Under the pieces are notes generated by a model that worked only from the letters and a program-made list of their open reading frames with translations, had not been told where the DNA came from and ran no database searches. A stretch of DNA of 64,000 nucleotides from Streptomyces sp. NBC_00483 (GTDB taxonomy: Bacteria > Actinomycetota > Actinomycetes > Streptomycetales > Streptomycetaceae): contig NZ_CP107880.1 in assembly GCF_036013745.1 (NCBI RefSeq), forward strand, positions 1,240,001 through 1,304,000, written 5' to 3'. Positions 53,081 to 61,540 of the stretch are shown here, piece after piece (the first letter of the stretch is position 1; each line of letters opens with the position of its first letter). The translations under genes were made by a program, and so were the position numbers.

Positions 53081-54364
53081 ATGAGTGTCTCCCGCGACAC
53101 GTCCGACACCCTGACGGCGGTTCTCGACAAGGTCCGTGCGCTCGGGCCCACCTTGCGCGAGCGCGCCCTTGAGGCCGAGCGCGCAGGCCGTCTTTCGGAC
53201 GACACCATCGCCGACCTGGACGCCACCGGCGCCTTCGACATCGGCAGTCCCGCCGAGTTCGGCGGCCACGAACTGACGGTGCGCCAGCAGCTCGACGTGG
53301 TGTCCGAAGTCTCCAAGTGGGACGGCTCGGCCGGGTGGATCGTGTGGGTGGGCGCCTCCACCAACTGGATTCCCGCCGGCTGCGGCACCCGCGTCGTCAA
53401 GGAGGTCTACGCTCCCGAATGGGTCGGCCCACGGATCGCGGGCTCCAGCCACTTCCCGGCCTCCCGGGGGCGTGCGAAGCGGGTCGACGGCGGGTGGATC
53501 GTCTCCGGCGGGCCCTGGACCTTCGGGAGCGGCTCCCTCTGGGCCCCGTACACCAACCTCGGCTGCATCGCCGACGGCGGTGACGGCCCGTATCTGGTCG
53601 GTATTCAGGTTCCGCGGGAAGAACTGCGGTTCCTCGACGACTGGAAGGTCGCGGGCATGCGCGGCACCGGCAGTGTCTCCTCGACCCTGGTGCAGAACGA
53701 GCTCTTCGTACCCGAGCACCGCGGCGTCGATTTCCGTGATGTCACCGGCCAGGCCCTGGAGAACGGCCTCGCGGGCTCGCTGTGGAAGGCTCCCACGCTG
53801 GGCTGGGCGTTCAGCCTCATGGCGGGCATGTCGATCGGCATCGCGCAGGGTGCCCTTGAGCGGTTCCTGGAGCGCTCCGCCGGGCGGCCCATCCGTGGCA
53901 CCACGTACAAGAACCAGTTGGAAGCACCCCTGACACACCTGATGCTCGCCGAGGTGCATGCCAAGATCCAGTCGGCCACGGCCCTCACACGCGCCAACGC
54001 CGAAGAGACGGACCGGCTCGGGGAGTTGGCCGCCGCCGGTACACCGGCCGACGGCGAGTACATGCAGAAGTTCAGTGCCCGGGTCCTGCTGGAGACGGCC
54101 TACGCGGCCAAGTGGTGCTCGGAAGCGATCGAGTTGCTGCAGCGGAACTCCGGCTCGACCGCGATCATGGAGAGCGAGCCGATTCAGCGGGCCTGGCGCG
54201 ACGCACGTGTCATCACCCTGCACGGCGCACTCAACCTCGAAGCCCTCTCCGAGAACTACGGACGGCTGATGGCCGGATCCGAGCCGCACAAGTTCGCCGG
54301 GATCACCACTCTGGACCGCTTCGCCCCGACGCCCACGCCCTCCACCCCGAAGAGCGATGCCTGA
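53081..54364 (+). CDS. Acyl-CoA-dehydrogenase-fold flavin monooxygenase (group D), second copy
   Basis: The 427-residue protein is of the same group as the product of 50315-51541. It has LSDDTIADLDATGAFDIGSP, AEFGGHELTVRQQLDVVSEV, KWDGSAGWIVWVGAST, GGWIVSGGPWTFGSGSLWA and LLQRNSGSTAIMESEPIQ. The catalytic base Glu of true acyl-CoA dehydrogenases is not evident, which favours hydroxylase activity with externally reduced flavin. ATG 53081 has AAAGGAG ten bases upstream. It is followed by a quinone-oxidoreductase-like gene after 49 bp. The two copies may form a heteromer or oxidise successive positions. Confidence 0.86.
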   Translation: MSVSRDTSDTLTAVLDKVRALGPTLRERALEAERAGRLSDDTIADLDATGAFDIGSPAEFGGHELTVRQQLDVVSEVSKWDGSAGWIVWVGASTNWIPAGCGTRVVKEVYAPEWVGPRIAGSSHFPASRGRAKRVDGGWIVSGGPWTFGSGSLWAPYTNLGCIADGGDGPYLVGIQVPREELRFLDDWKVAGMRGTGSVSSTLVQNELFVPEHRGVDFRDVTGQALENGLAGSLWKAPTLGWAFSLMAGMSIGIAQGALERFLERSAGRPIRGTTYKNQLEAPLTHLMLAEVHAKIQSATALTRANAEETDRLGELAAAGTPADGEYMQKFSARVLLETAYAAKWCSEAIELLQRNSGSTAIMESEPIQRAWRDARVITLHGALNLEALSENYGRLMAGSEPHKFAGITTLDRFAPTPTPSTPKSDA

Positions 54365-54413
54365 CAAACAGGCGACGCGCCCGAACGACGTTCGCAGAAA
54401 GGGAGGTTGAGCA

Positions 54414-55493
54414 ATGGCAAGCACGCAAGCGCACGACGACGTCGGCTCGCGCGCCGAGGTCCGGGCGGCCGTCGTCGATGCCCCGGGCGCCGCACCGCGC
54501 ATGGGCTCGGTCGTGCTCCCGCCGCGCACGCCCGGCACCACCCTCGTCGCGGTGGTCGCCGCACCGTTGAACCCGCTCGACCTGGTCATCGCGTCCGGGA
54601 CGTTCCACTCGGCGCGCCACGAAGCCCCGTACGTCCCGGGCAGCGAGTGTGTGGGGGTCGTGCTCGACTCCGACCGCCATCAGGTCGGTTCGTGGGTGTA
54701 CGCCGAGTGCCACGCCGCACCGGACAGCCCCGGTGCCTTCGCCCAGCGGGTGCTCGTCGACGACGATGACGTGCTGCCGCTGCCCGAGGGGCTCGATCCG
54801 GTGCGGGCCGCGGCCGTCGGCAACTCCGGCACGGCCGCGTTCATTCCGCTCGTCGAGGAAGCCGCCCTGGGCACCGGGGAGACGGTCCTCGTCCTGGGGG
54901 CCACCGGAGCCGTCGGTCAGCTCGCGATCCAGGTGGCGTACCGGCGCGGCGCGGGCCGTGTGGTCGGCGTCGCCCGCGACCGCGCCGCGCTGGAGCGCCT
55001 CCCGGGCCTCGGCGCGGACGCCGTCGTCGAGCTGCGTGCGGGCGAGAGCGCCGAGGAGCTGGCGGAGCGCCTGCGGGAGGTGACCGGGCCGGTGGACGTC
55101 GTCCTCGACGGGGTCTACGGGGTGCCGCTGGAGGCCGCGTTGCAGGTGTGCGCACCCCGGGCCCGGGTGGTCAACGTCGGCAATCCGGCCGGCGCGACCG
55201 CGCGGATACCGGCCGGGCTGCTGCGCGGCAAGCAGCTCACCCTGTCCGGTTTCGCCGGCCTGCACACCTCGCTGCGCGCCAAGGAGGCGGCGCTGAGCTG
55301 GTTGTGGTCCGCCCTCGCACGCGGCGAACTGCGGGTCGATGTCCGTACCTTCCCGCTCGATGAGCTGCCGTCGGCCTGGCGGACGCAGGCGGTCTCGCCG
55401 CACGCCAAGTGCGTTGTCCTGCCCCAGGACGGCGGGCTCCCGGAGTACGCCACCACCACCTCGGACCGACGCGATCGGAGCACACGTCCGTGA
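54414..55493 (+). CDS. Quinone oxidoreductase-like (zinc-free MDR) protein
   Basis: The 359-residue medium-chain reductase has the nucleotide-binding motif VLVLGATGAVGQLAIQVAYR near residue 158, the segment VVAAPLNPLDLVIASG in the N-terminal barrel, and a C-terminal SWLWSALARGELRVDV. The structural-zinc Cys cluster and catalytic zinc Cys of alcohol dehydrogenases are absent, as in NADPH:quinone reductases and enoyl reductases. It probably reduces a quinone or enone intermediate with NADPH. GGGAGG lies upstream of ATG 54414. Its stop overlaps the GTG of the next gene. Confidence 0.86.
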   Translation: MASTQAHDDVGSRAEVRAAVVDAPGAAPRMGSVVLPPRTPGTTLVAVVAAPLNPLDLVIASGTFHSARHEAPYVPGSECVGVVLDSDRHQVGSWVYAECHAAPDSPGAFAQRVLVDDDDVLPLPEGLDPVRAAAVGNSGTAAFIPLVEEAALGTGETVLVLGATGAVGQLAIQVAYRRGAGRVVGVARDRAALERLPGLGADAVVELRAGESAEELAERLREVTGPVDVVLDGVYGVPLEAALQVCAPRARVVNVGNPAGATARIPAGLLRGKQLTLSGFAGLHTSLRAKEAALSWLWSALARGELRVDVRTFPLDELPSAWRTQAVSPHAKCVVLPQDGGLPEYATTTSDRRDRSTRP

Positions 55494-57088
55494 ATCACAC
55501 ACCTGCCGCGCCCCTACGACCGGCGGTCGACTGCGTGGTCGTCGGCGGCGGCCCCGTCGGTCTGCTGACCGCCGTCTTCCTCGGCCGGGCAGGGCTGACC
55601 GTCTCCGTCGTGGAGCGCTGGCCGCAGCGGTATCCGCTGCCGCGGGCGTGCACCATCGACCATGAGGCGCTGCGCATCCTTCAGGCCGCCGGGCTCATGG
55701 AGGAGCACATCGACCTGTTCGAGCCGTCCCAGGGCGAGCGGGGCGGGTACGAGTTCCGCAACGGCGAGGGCGAGCTGCTGCAGGCCATCGACTGGAACAG
55801 GATCGCCGAGTCGGGCTGGGCCAACACCAACGGCTTCTACCAACCCGAACTCGAGGCGGTACTGGAGGACTTGGCGCTCGCGACACCTGGTGTGACGGTC
55901 CACCGCGGCTGGACGTTCCAGTCCCTGGAGCACGACCAGAACCCCGAGGGAGTGTCCGCCCTGGTGGCTCCCACCGAGCAGCCGGACGAGCACGTACACC
56001 TCCGGGCACGCTGGCTGGTCGGTGCCGACGGGGCCAACAGCGCCGTCCGCTCCGGACTCGGTATCGGTGTCGGTGACTCGGGGTTCGAGGCCGACTGGCT
56101 GGTGGTGGACTACGAGCCGCTGGCCGAGGAGAAGTGGAGCGCCTTCGTCACCCAGTACTGCGACCCGGCGCAGCCGGCGACCGCGGTCAACAGCGGTCCG
56201 GGGCGGCGGCGGTTCGAGTTCATGCGCCGCGCGGACATGACCGTCGAGGAACTGGGCCAGGAGGCCACGGCCTGGCGGCTCATGGAGCCCTGGGGTGTCA
56301 CCCCGGGGACCGCCCGGCTGGAACGGCACGCCGTGTACACGTTCCGGGGGCGGTGGGCGCACACCTGGCGCGAGGGGAACGTCTTCCTCGCGGGTGACGC
56401 GGCCCATCTCATGCCTCCGTTCATGGGGCAGGGGCTCTGCTCCGGCCTGCGGGACGCGCGAGCCCTGGCGTGGCGGCTCGGCATGGTGCACCGCGGCCTC
56501 GCGGCACCGGAGGTGCTCGACACGTACGGGCCCGAACGTACCGGCCACGTACGGGAGATCATCGACGAGGCGGTGGCCGCGGGGCGGGTCATCTGCGAGC
56601 TCGACGTCGGCCGGGCAGCCGCCCGGGACGCCGAGATGAAGCGGCGCTCACTCGATCCCGACGCCGTCACGCGGGAGCCCCCGCATCCACGGCTCGGCGA
56701 GCCGTCGCTGTCGCCGTCGCTCACAACCGGCGGAGCCGAGGGACGTCTCGCGCCACAGGGACGCGTCCAGGTCGCCGAGATTGTAGGCCTGTTCGACGAT
56801 CTCGTCGCAGGCGAAGGCTGGCAGCTGATCAGCCGCGTCGGGGATCCGGCCGAGGTGTTGGACGACGAGGACGCGTCCTGGTTCCGGCGGATCGGCGGCG
56901 TACTGGCCGACGTATCGGGCGCAGGCCATATCAAGGATCTCGACGGCGCCTACGCGCGCTGGTTCGCCAAGCACGACTGTGAAGTGCTCCTGGCGCGGCC
57001 GGACTTCTATGTCTTCGCGGCCGGCGAGCACACCGACATCCCCCGCTTTGTCTCACTCCTGCGTCGCACGCTCGGAGGACTCACATGA
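55490..57088 (+). CDS. FAD-dependent hydroxylase, MhpA-like, second copy
   Basis: The 532-residue class A flavoprotein has VVVGGGPVGLLTAVFLGRAG (Rossmann), VGADGANSAVRSG (DG), and VFLAGDAAHLMPPFMGQGLC (GD). It closely resembles the product of 38648-40300 in motif detail (SGPGRRRFEFMRR versus SGGPGRRRWEFLR). GTG 55490 overlaps the preceding stop (GTGA) and is coupled to it; its own stop overlaps the MFS start (ATGA). It should hydroxylate a phenolic ring. No extradiol dioxygenase gene is nearby, so the fate of the product differs from that in the first module. Confidence 0.88.
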   Translation: MNHTPAAPLRPAVDCVVVGGGPVGLLTAVFLGRAGLTVSVVERWPQRYPLPRACTIDHEALRILQAAGLMEEHIDLFEPSQGERGGYEFRNGEGELLQAIDWNRIAESGWANTNGFYQPELEAVLEDLALATPGVTVHRGWTFQSLEHDQNPEGVSALVAPTEQPDEHVHLRARWLVGADGANSAVRSGLGIGVGDSGFEADWLVVDYEPLAEEKWSAFVTQYCDPAQPATAVNSGPGRRRFEFMRRADMTVEELGQEATAWRLMEPWGVTPGTARLERHAVYTFRGRWAHTWREGNVFLAGDAAHLMPPFMGQGLCSGLRDARALAWRLGMVHRGLAAPEVLDTYGPERTGHVREIIDEAVAAGRVICELDVGRAAARDAEMKRRSLDPDAVTREPPHPRLGEPSLSPSLTTGGAEGRLAPQGRVQVAEIVGLFDDLVAGEGWQLISRVGDPAEVLDDEDASWFRRIGGVLADVSGAGHIKDLDGAYARWFAKHDCEVLLARPDFYVFAAGEHTDIPRFVSLLRRTLGGLT

Positions 57089-58455
57089 ACATGCGGAAGT
57101 CCGTGCCACCCACCTCGACACCCACGGCGCCACTCACCGAGCCACCCGACACACCGTCCGCCGAGTCGAGGGCGGGGTGGCGCACGGCGGTGGCGTCCAC
57201 GCTCGGGCTCGCGTGCGGGCCCAGCGTGCTGGCGGTCACGACGTTCGGGGCGTTCATCGCCCCGCTCCACCGCGAGTTCGGGTGGGGGATTCCGGCCATC
57301 GGCCTCGCCTCCTCCATCCTCAGCATCACGCTCGTGATCGTCTCGCCCGTGCAGGGCCTCCTGGTCGACCGGTTCGGCGGTCGCCGGGTGATCCTGTGCA
57401 GCTCGCCCTTCTTCGCGCTGTCCCTGATGGCGATGTACTTCCTGCCCGACAGCCTGCCCGCCTTCTACCTGGGCTGGGTGCTCATCCCGCTCTGCGGCAT
57501 GGGCCTGTGGCCGGCGTCCTACCTCCGGCTCACCGCGGGCTGGTTCGAGCGCAGGCTCGGCCTCGCCCTGGGCGTCGCCAACTCCGGCATCGGGATCGGC
57601 ACGGTCCTCGCCCCGATCCTCACCACGGTGCTGATCGGCACATGGGGGTGGCGGGCGGCGTACCTCGGACTCGGAGTGGTCGCGATCCTCGCGTTCCCGA
57701 TCGCGTACTTCTTCCTGGCCGATCCCCGTCCGCGTACGGAAATGCTGCGCGCCAGCGGCGACACACTACGGGCCGCGGCGAGGACGCGGCCGTTCTGGCT
57801 CGTGCTCGCCGCGTTCGTCCTGCTGGGCACGGTCGGTTCCACCGTCCTCGTCCACCAGATCTCCCTGCTCCTCGACGCCGGGATCCCCGCGAACATCGCG
57901 AACCTGGTGCCAGTCGCACTCGGAGTCGCGCTCATCGTGGCCAGGATCGTGACCGGCTGGCTGCTCGACCGCTTCACGGTGTCGCACGTCATGTCGGTCT
58001 ACCTCGTCGGCGGCATCGTCTCGGTGCTGCTGTTCGCGGCAGGGCCGAACGTACCGACGGCGCTGCTCGCGGCGGCGCTGTCCGGGCTGTTGATCGGCGC
58101 CGAGTTCGACGTCCTCAGTTACCTCATCCCCCGCTACTTCGGGCGACTGTCCTTCGGCAGGATCTACGGTGTCGCCTTCTCGACGTTCCAGATCGGCGGG
58201 GCGGCCGCTACATCCCTGGTGAGCGTGAGCCGCGACAACTACGGCTCCTACACCCCGGCGATGCTCGTCCTGGCCGTCGCCTGCGCGCTCTGCGCCGTGC
58301 TGTTCCTGTGCCTCGGCCCGTACAGGTACGACGGAGGCCCCCAGGCACACACGCCGGATCCACTCCCCCACCCGACGCCGGACCTCGCGATGGTCGGCGA
58401 CCACCCCACGAAGAAGGGCACGGAACACCATGACGGCGACGCGTCACCCGCATGA
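57085..58455 (+). CDS. MFS transporter, OFA/MCT-like
   Basis: The 456-residue membrane protein has about twelve spans: GPSVLAVTTFGAFIAPLHRE in helix 1, PVQGLLVDRFGGRRVILCSS as the loop 2-3 signature, and RLTAGWFERRLGLALGVANS. The last is typical of oxalate/formate- and monocarboxylate-type carriers. It probably imports or exports an acid of the pathway. ATG 57085 overlaps the upstream stop. Its last 26 bases overlap the DUF3500 gene. The polar C-terminal tail is Pro/His-rich and not conserved-looking. Confidence 0.87.
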   Translation: MNMRKSVPPTSTPTAPLTEPPDTPSAESRAGWRTAVASTLGLACGPSVLAVTTFGAFIAPLHREFGWGIPAIGLASSILSITLVIVSPVQGLLVDRFGGRRVILCSSPFFALSLMAMYFLPDSLPAFYLGWVLIPLCGMGLWPASYLRLTAGWFERRLGLALGVANSGIGIGTVLAPILTTVLIGTWGWRAAYLGLGVVAILAFPIAYFFLADPRPRTEMLRASGDTLRAAARTRPFWLVLAAFVLLGTVGSTVLVHQISLLLDAGIPANIANLVPVALGVALIVARIVTGWLLDRFTVSHVMSVYLVGGIVSVLLFAAGPNVPTALLAAALSGLLIGAEFDVLSYLIPRYFGRLSFGRIYGVAFSTFQIGGAAATSLVSVSRDNYGSYTPAMLVLAVACALCAVLFLCLGPYRYDGGPQAHTPDPLPHPTPDLAMVGDHPTKKGTEHHDGDASPA

Positions 58456-59602
58456 CCCGCACCTCCCGCATCCGGGCTCGCACCCGGGCGGTGAGCTGCC
58501 GAAGGCGCACCAGCCGCGGCCGGGCGGTTCGTTCGACGCCACGGCGATCACGTTCGCGGCGATGGGTCTCTTCGACGGCCTGAGCGGCGACCAGCGTGCG
58601 CGCGTGCTGCTGCCCCACGAGAACTCCTCCCGTACACACTGGAACTTCCTGCCCGAGTCCGGCCGGCACGGCCTCCCGCTCCGCGAACTCGACCGCCACC
58701 AAGAGGCGTTGGCGCACCGGCTGATCGCCGAATCGATGTCGATCCCGGCCTACGCCCGCGTGGTCCAGGTCATGTCCAACGAGCACGTGCTGCGCGAACT
58801 CAACCTGCCCGTGTTCGGTCATGTCGCGGCCACCTTCCGCGACCCCCGCGGCTACTTCCTCACGTTCTTCGGCCAGCCGCAGCCGGACACCACGTGGGGC
58901 TGGCGCCTGGTCGGCCATCACCTGTCGGTCAACATCACCGTCGTCGACGGCGACCTGGTCAGCGCCACCCCGTTCCTGCTCGGCGCGGAGCCCGCCCGGT
59001 TCGGCCCGTTCCGCATCCTGGGCGAGGAGGAGGACACCGCCTTCGAGCTGCTCGACGGCCTCACCGGCGCCCAGAAGCAGCAGACGGTCATCCACTCCAG
59101 GCCGCCGGCGGACTTCGTCACCCGCACCGTCTCCGCCATCGGCGACGTCGAGTACCCCGCGTACCACGGCGTCGGACGCCGCGACGCGATGATCACGGAC
59201 GACGACCGCAAGGCCCTGGCGTACTTCCGCGCCCACCCTCGCGGCATCCGGGCCGGCGACCTCTCCCCCGCCCAACGCACGTACTTCGACGCCCTGTTGG
59301 CCCACTTCGTCGAGCGCGCCCGCCCGGGCCTGGTCGGCCACGAGATGGACCGCATCGCGGCAGCGGGCGGCGTCGACGAGCTGCACTTCGCCTGGGCCGG
59401 CGGCACGTCCATCGAGCAGCCGCACTACTTCCGCGTCCAAGGCCCGGTCACCCTCGTCGAGTTCGACAACGCCGAGGACAACGCGAACCACGTACACAGC
59501 GTCTGGCGCGACCCGTCCAACGACTTCGGGGCCGACCTGCTGATCCAGCACCACCTCGAACACGACCACCACACCGGCTCGTCCGCGGACGACTCGCCCT
59601 GA
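58430..59602 (+). CDS. DUF3500-family protein
   Basis: The 390-residue protein matches DUF3500 in layout: DQRARVLLPHENSSRTHWNF, SGRHGLPLRELDRHQEALAH, RDPRGYFLTFFGQPQPDTTW, and WGWRLVGHHLSVNITVVDGD. HFAWAGGTSIEQPHYFRVQG is near the end. The pattern His-His-Leu-Ser-x-Asn and several later His residues could bind metal, but no activity is known to me. There is no signal peptide. Its start lies 26 bp inside the MFS gene and it is followed by an FAH hydrolase, so it is probably part of the same pathway. The C-terminus is His/Asp-rich. Confidence 0.82.
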   Translation: MTATRHPHDPHLPHPGSHPGGELPKAHQPRPGGSFDATAITFAAMGLFDGLSGDQRARVLLPHENSSRTHWNFLPESGRHGLPLRELDRHQEALAHRLIAESMSIPAYARVVQVMSNEHVLRELNLPVFGHVAATFRDPRGYFLTFFGQPQPDTTWGWRLVGHHLSVNITVVDGDLVSATPFLLGAEPARFGPFRILGEEEDTAFELLDGLTGAQKQQTVIHSRPPADFVTRTVSAIGDVEYPAYHGVGRRDAMITDDDRKALAYFRAHPRGIRAGDLSPAQRTYFDALLAHFVERARPGLVGHEMDRIAAAGGVDELHFAWAGGTSIEQPHYFRVQGPVTLVEFDNAEDNANHVHSVWRDPSNDFGADLLIQHHLEHDHHTGSSADDSP

Positions 59603-59689
59603 CCGGCGGCGGGTTGGCCGTCTCCGACGCATCAGCAACGACGAAAGAACAGTCCCGGGTCTGCCTCCGGAGACAGGAAAGGGAACCTC

Positions 59690-60589
59690 ATGAGAATCGT
59701 GGGTGTCAGGCGAGCGAGCGGCGGCTCAGGCGTGGAGGTCGCGACCCTGGCCGAACAGGACGACGAGGTCACCGTCATCGCCTCACTCGCGGACTTCTGG
59801 GCCGACCCGGCGGGACACCTCTCCCGTCCGCCCGTCGGGCCGACGGTCCCGGTCGCGTCGGTCGAGCGGGTTCCCCCCGTACTCCCGGACGCGCGAGTCT
59901 TCTGCATCGGCCTCAACTACCTCGACCACGCGGCAGAAGGCAGCTTCCGCGACCAGGAACTGCCGCCGTACCCGACGCTGTTCGCGCGCTGGCCGCAGTC
60001 CCTCTCCGTGGACGGGACGGAAGTGCCCGTGCCCGCCAACGAGGAGGGCCTGGACTGGGAGGGCGAGGTCGTCGCCTGGGTCGGAGCGCCACTCGTCGAC
60101 GCCTCCCCCGAAGAGGCCCTGGCGGCGGTCGCCGGATACTCCGTGTTCAACGACCTGACCTCGCGCCGGGCACAGAAGCTGACCTCGCAGTGGATCCTCG
60201 GCAAGAACGGGGACCGCTCCGGACCCCTCGGCCCGCTCGTGCCCGCCGCCGAGGTCGGCGACCTGAAGCAGGGACTTCGGCTGCGGACCCGGGTCAACGG
60301 CGAAACCATGCAGGAGAGCACCACCGACCAGATGATCTATACGGTCGGGGACACACTCTCCCTCATCTCGCACACCCTGACCCTGCGCCCCGGCGACCTC
60401 CTCGCGACCGGCACACCGGCGGGCGTCGGCTACAGCCGCACACCTCCCCGGCTGCTGCAGCCGGGAGACACGGTCGAGGTCGAGGTGGAACGCCTGGGCA
60501 CGGTGCGCAACACCGTGGTGGGCAACGACCACCGGATACGCCAGGACGCCCGACCGGACGCGGCTCAGGCGGAGGCCCTGACCTCGTAG
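59690..60589 (+). CDS. Fumarylacetoacetate hydrolase (FAH) family protein, second copy
   Basis: The 299-residue protein has FCIGLNYLDHAAEGSFRDQE, the acidic metal block LDWEGEVVAWVG (near residues 122-135), SQWILGKNGDRSGPLGP, and LRPGDLLATGTPAGVGYS. It is of the same family as the product of 41258-42100 but only distantly similar outside the motifs. It probably hydrolyses a ring-opened 2,4-dioxo acid or related intermediate. ATG 59690 has AGGAAAGGGAA upstream. It is the last enzyme gene before the GntR regulator. Confidence 0.88.
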   Translation: MRIVGVRRASGGSGVEVATLAEQDDEVTVIASLADFWADPAGHLSRPPVGPTVPVASVERVPPVLPDARVFCIGLNYLDHAAEGSFRDQELPPYPTLFARWPQSLSVDGTEVPVPANEEGLDWEGEVVAWVGAPLVDASPEEALAAVAGYSVFNDLTSRRAQKLTSQWILGKNGDRSGPLGPLVPAAEVGDLKQGLRLRTRVNGETMQESTTDQMIYTVGDTLSLISHTLTLRPGDLLATGTPAGVGYSRTPPRLLQPGDTVEVEVERLGTVRNTVVGNDHRIRQDARPDAAQAEALTS

Positions 60590-60632
60590 GACGCCACAAG
60601 GCCGCACGTCGCCGCCCGTCCCGCTCGGAAAA

Positions 60633-60640
60633 TGTCGACA
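60633..60640. promoter_or_regulatory. Short palindrome upstream of GntR gene
   Basis: TGTCGACA lies in an AT-rich patch (GGAAAATGTCGACAGG), 81 bp before the GntR start at 60721. FCD-type GntR proteins bind short palindromes of this kind. It is too short to be certain. Confidence 0.3.
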
Positions 60641-60720
60641 GGTGGGCGGCGTCGGCTACGGTTGTGCCAGTAACTCGTCCGGGCACTTCCGAGAAACCAC
60701 CGAACGCTGAATGGAGACGC

Positions 60721-61491
60721 GTGAAAGGCCTGCAGACGACGTCGGCGCAGTCCGCCGAGGCGACGAACAAGCTCGCGTCCTCCGGTGACATGAGCAAGGC
60801 CCACCCCGATGAGGTGAGCCGGGCCCACCACGCGCTACGGCGCGCGATCATGCACGGTGAACTGCGTGCCGGCGACCCGCTGTCGCAGGTCGAGCTGGCC
60901 CGCCAACTCGGCGTGAGCCGGGGCCCCCTGCGTGAAGCGCTCAGGATCTTGCAGCGCGAGGGCTTCGTCCAACAGGAGTCGCAACACCGCGCCCGCGTCG
61001 CGGAATTCAGCGACGACGACCTGGACGAGCTGTACGCGATGCGCATCAACCTCGAGGCGCTGGCCATCGGCATCGCCGTGCCGCGCATGACCGAGGACCA
61101 TCTGCGCCAACTCGATCAGTTGCTGCAGGAGATGGACGACAAGGCCCGCACCGGCGACGTAGAGCAGTGGGAGTGCCCGCACGAGCAGTTCCACCGTGCT
61201 CTGGTCCACCCGTCAGGGCCGCGCATGGAACGGGAACTCGCCCTCCTGTCGGACCACGCCACGCGCTACCGCATGGCGTTCGTCTCGTGGAACCCGCTCG
61301 AGTGGCAGGCGGACACGAGCACGCAGCACCACACCATCGCCGAGGCGGTGAAGTCGGGCGACGCGAACGCCGCCTCCCGCGCACTGGCGACCCACCTCGC
61401 CCGCACCGCTCTCGTCGTCCTCTCCATCGCCTCACCCACGTACGAACCCGTCCGCATCCGCAGGGCCCTCGCCGCCGCCTGCGGCCAGTAG
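60721..61491 (+). CDS. GntR/FCD-family transcriptional regulator
   Basis: The 256-residue protein has a winged helix at about residues 33-95 (HHALRRAIMHGELRAGDPLS, LARQLGVSRGPLREALRILQ, EGFV) and an FCD domain (MRINLEALAIGIAVPRMTED, HEQFHRALVHPSGPRM, QHHTIAEAVKSGDANAASRA). GTG 60721 has GGAGACGC upstream. It lies directly after the DUF3500-FAH operon on the same strand and is the likely regulator of it. The longer upstream open frame is a shadow of the FAH gene. A 40-base direct repeat covers its last codons. Confidence 0.88.
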   Translation: MKGLQTTSAQSAEATNKLASSGDMSKAHPDEVSRAHHALRRAIMHGELRAGDPLSQVELARQLGVSRGPLREALRILQREGFVQQESQHRARVAEFSDDDLDELYAMRINLEALAIGIAVPRMTEDHLRQLDQLLQEMDDKARTGDVEQWECPHEQFHRALVHPSGPRMERELALLSDHATRYRMAFVSWNPLEWQADTSTQHHTIAEAVKSGDANAASRALATHLARTALVVLSIASPTYEPVRIRRALAAACGQ

Positions 61492-61540
61492 CCCTATCGC
61501 TCAGATGCTCACCGTCGCCTGCGGCCAGTAGCCGCAGCGC
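61476..61540. repeat. 40-bp-period direct repeat at end of GntR gene
   Basis: CGCCTGCGGCCAGTAGCC recurs at 61476 and 61516, and CGCTCAG follows both copies. The first copy encodes the GntR C-terminus and stop. The second includes CTGCGGC-CAGTA-GCCGCAG (61519-61537), a small hairpin that could act as a terminator between convergent genes. The repeat is probably a recent tandem duplication. Confidence 0.6.

Noticed and set aside
50315..54364. True acyl-CoA dehydrogenases for fatty-acid oxidation
   Set aside because: The neighbours (SnoaL-like, cupin, hydroxylase, FAH) and motif pattern fit flavin-dependent monooxygenases; no other beta-oxidation gene is present.
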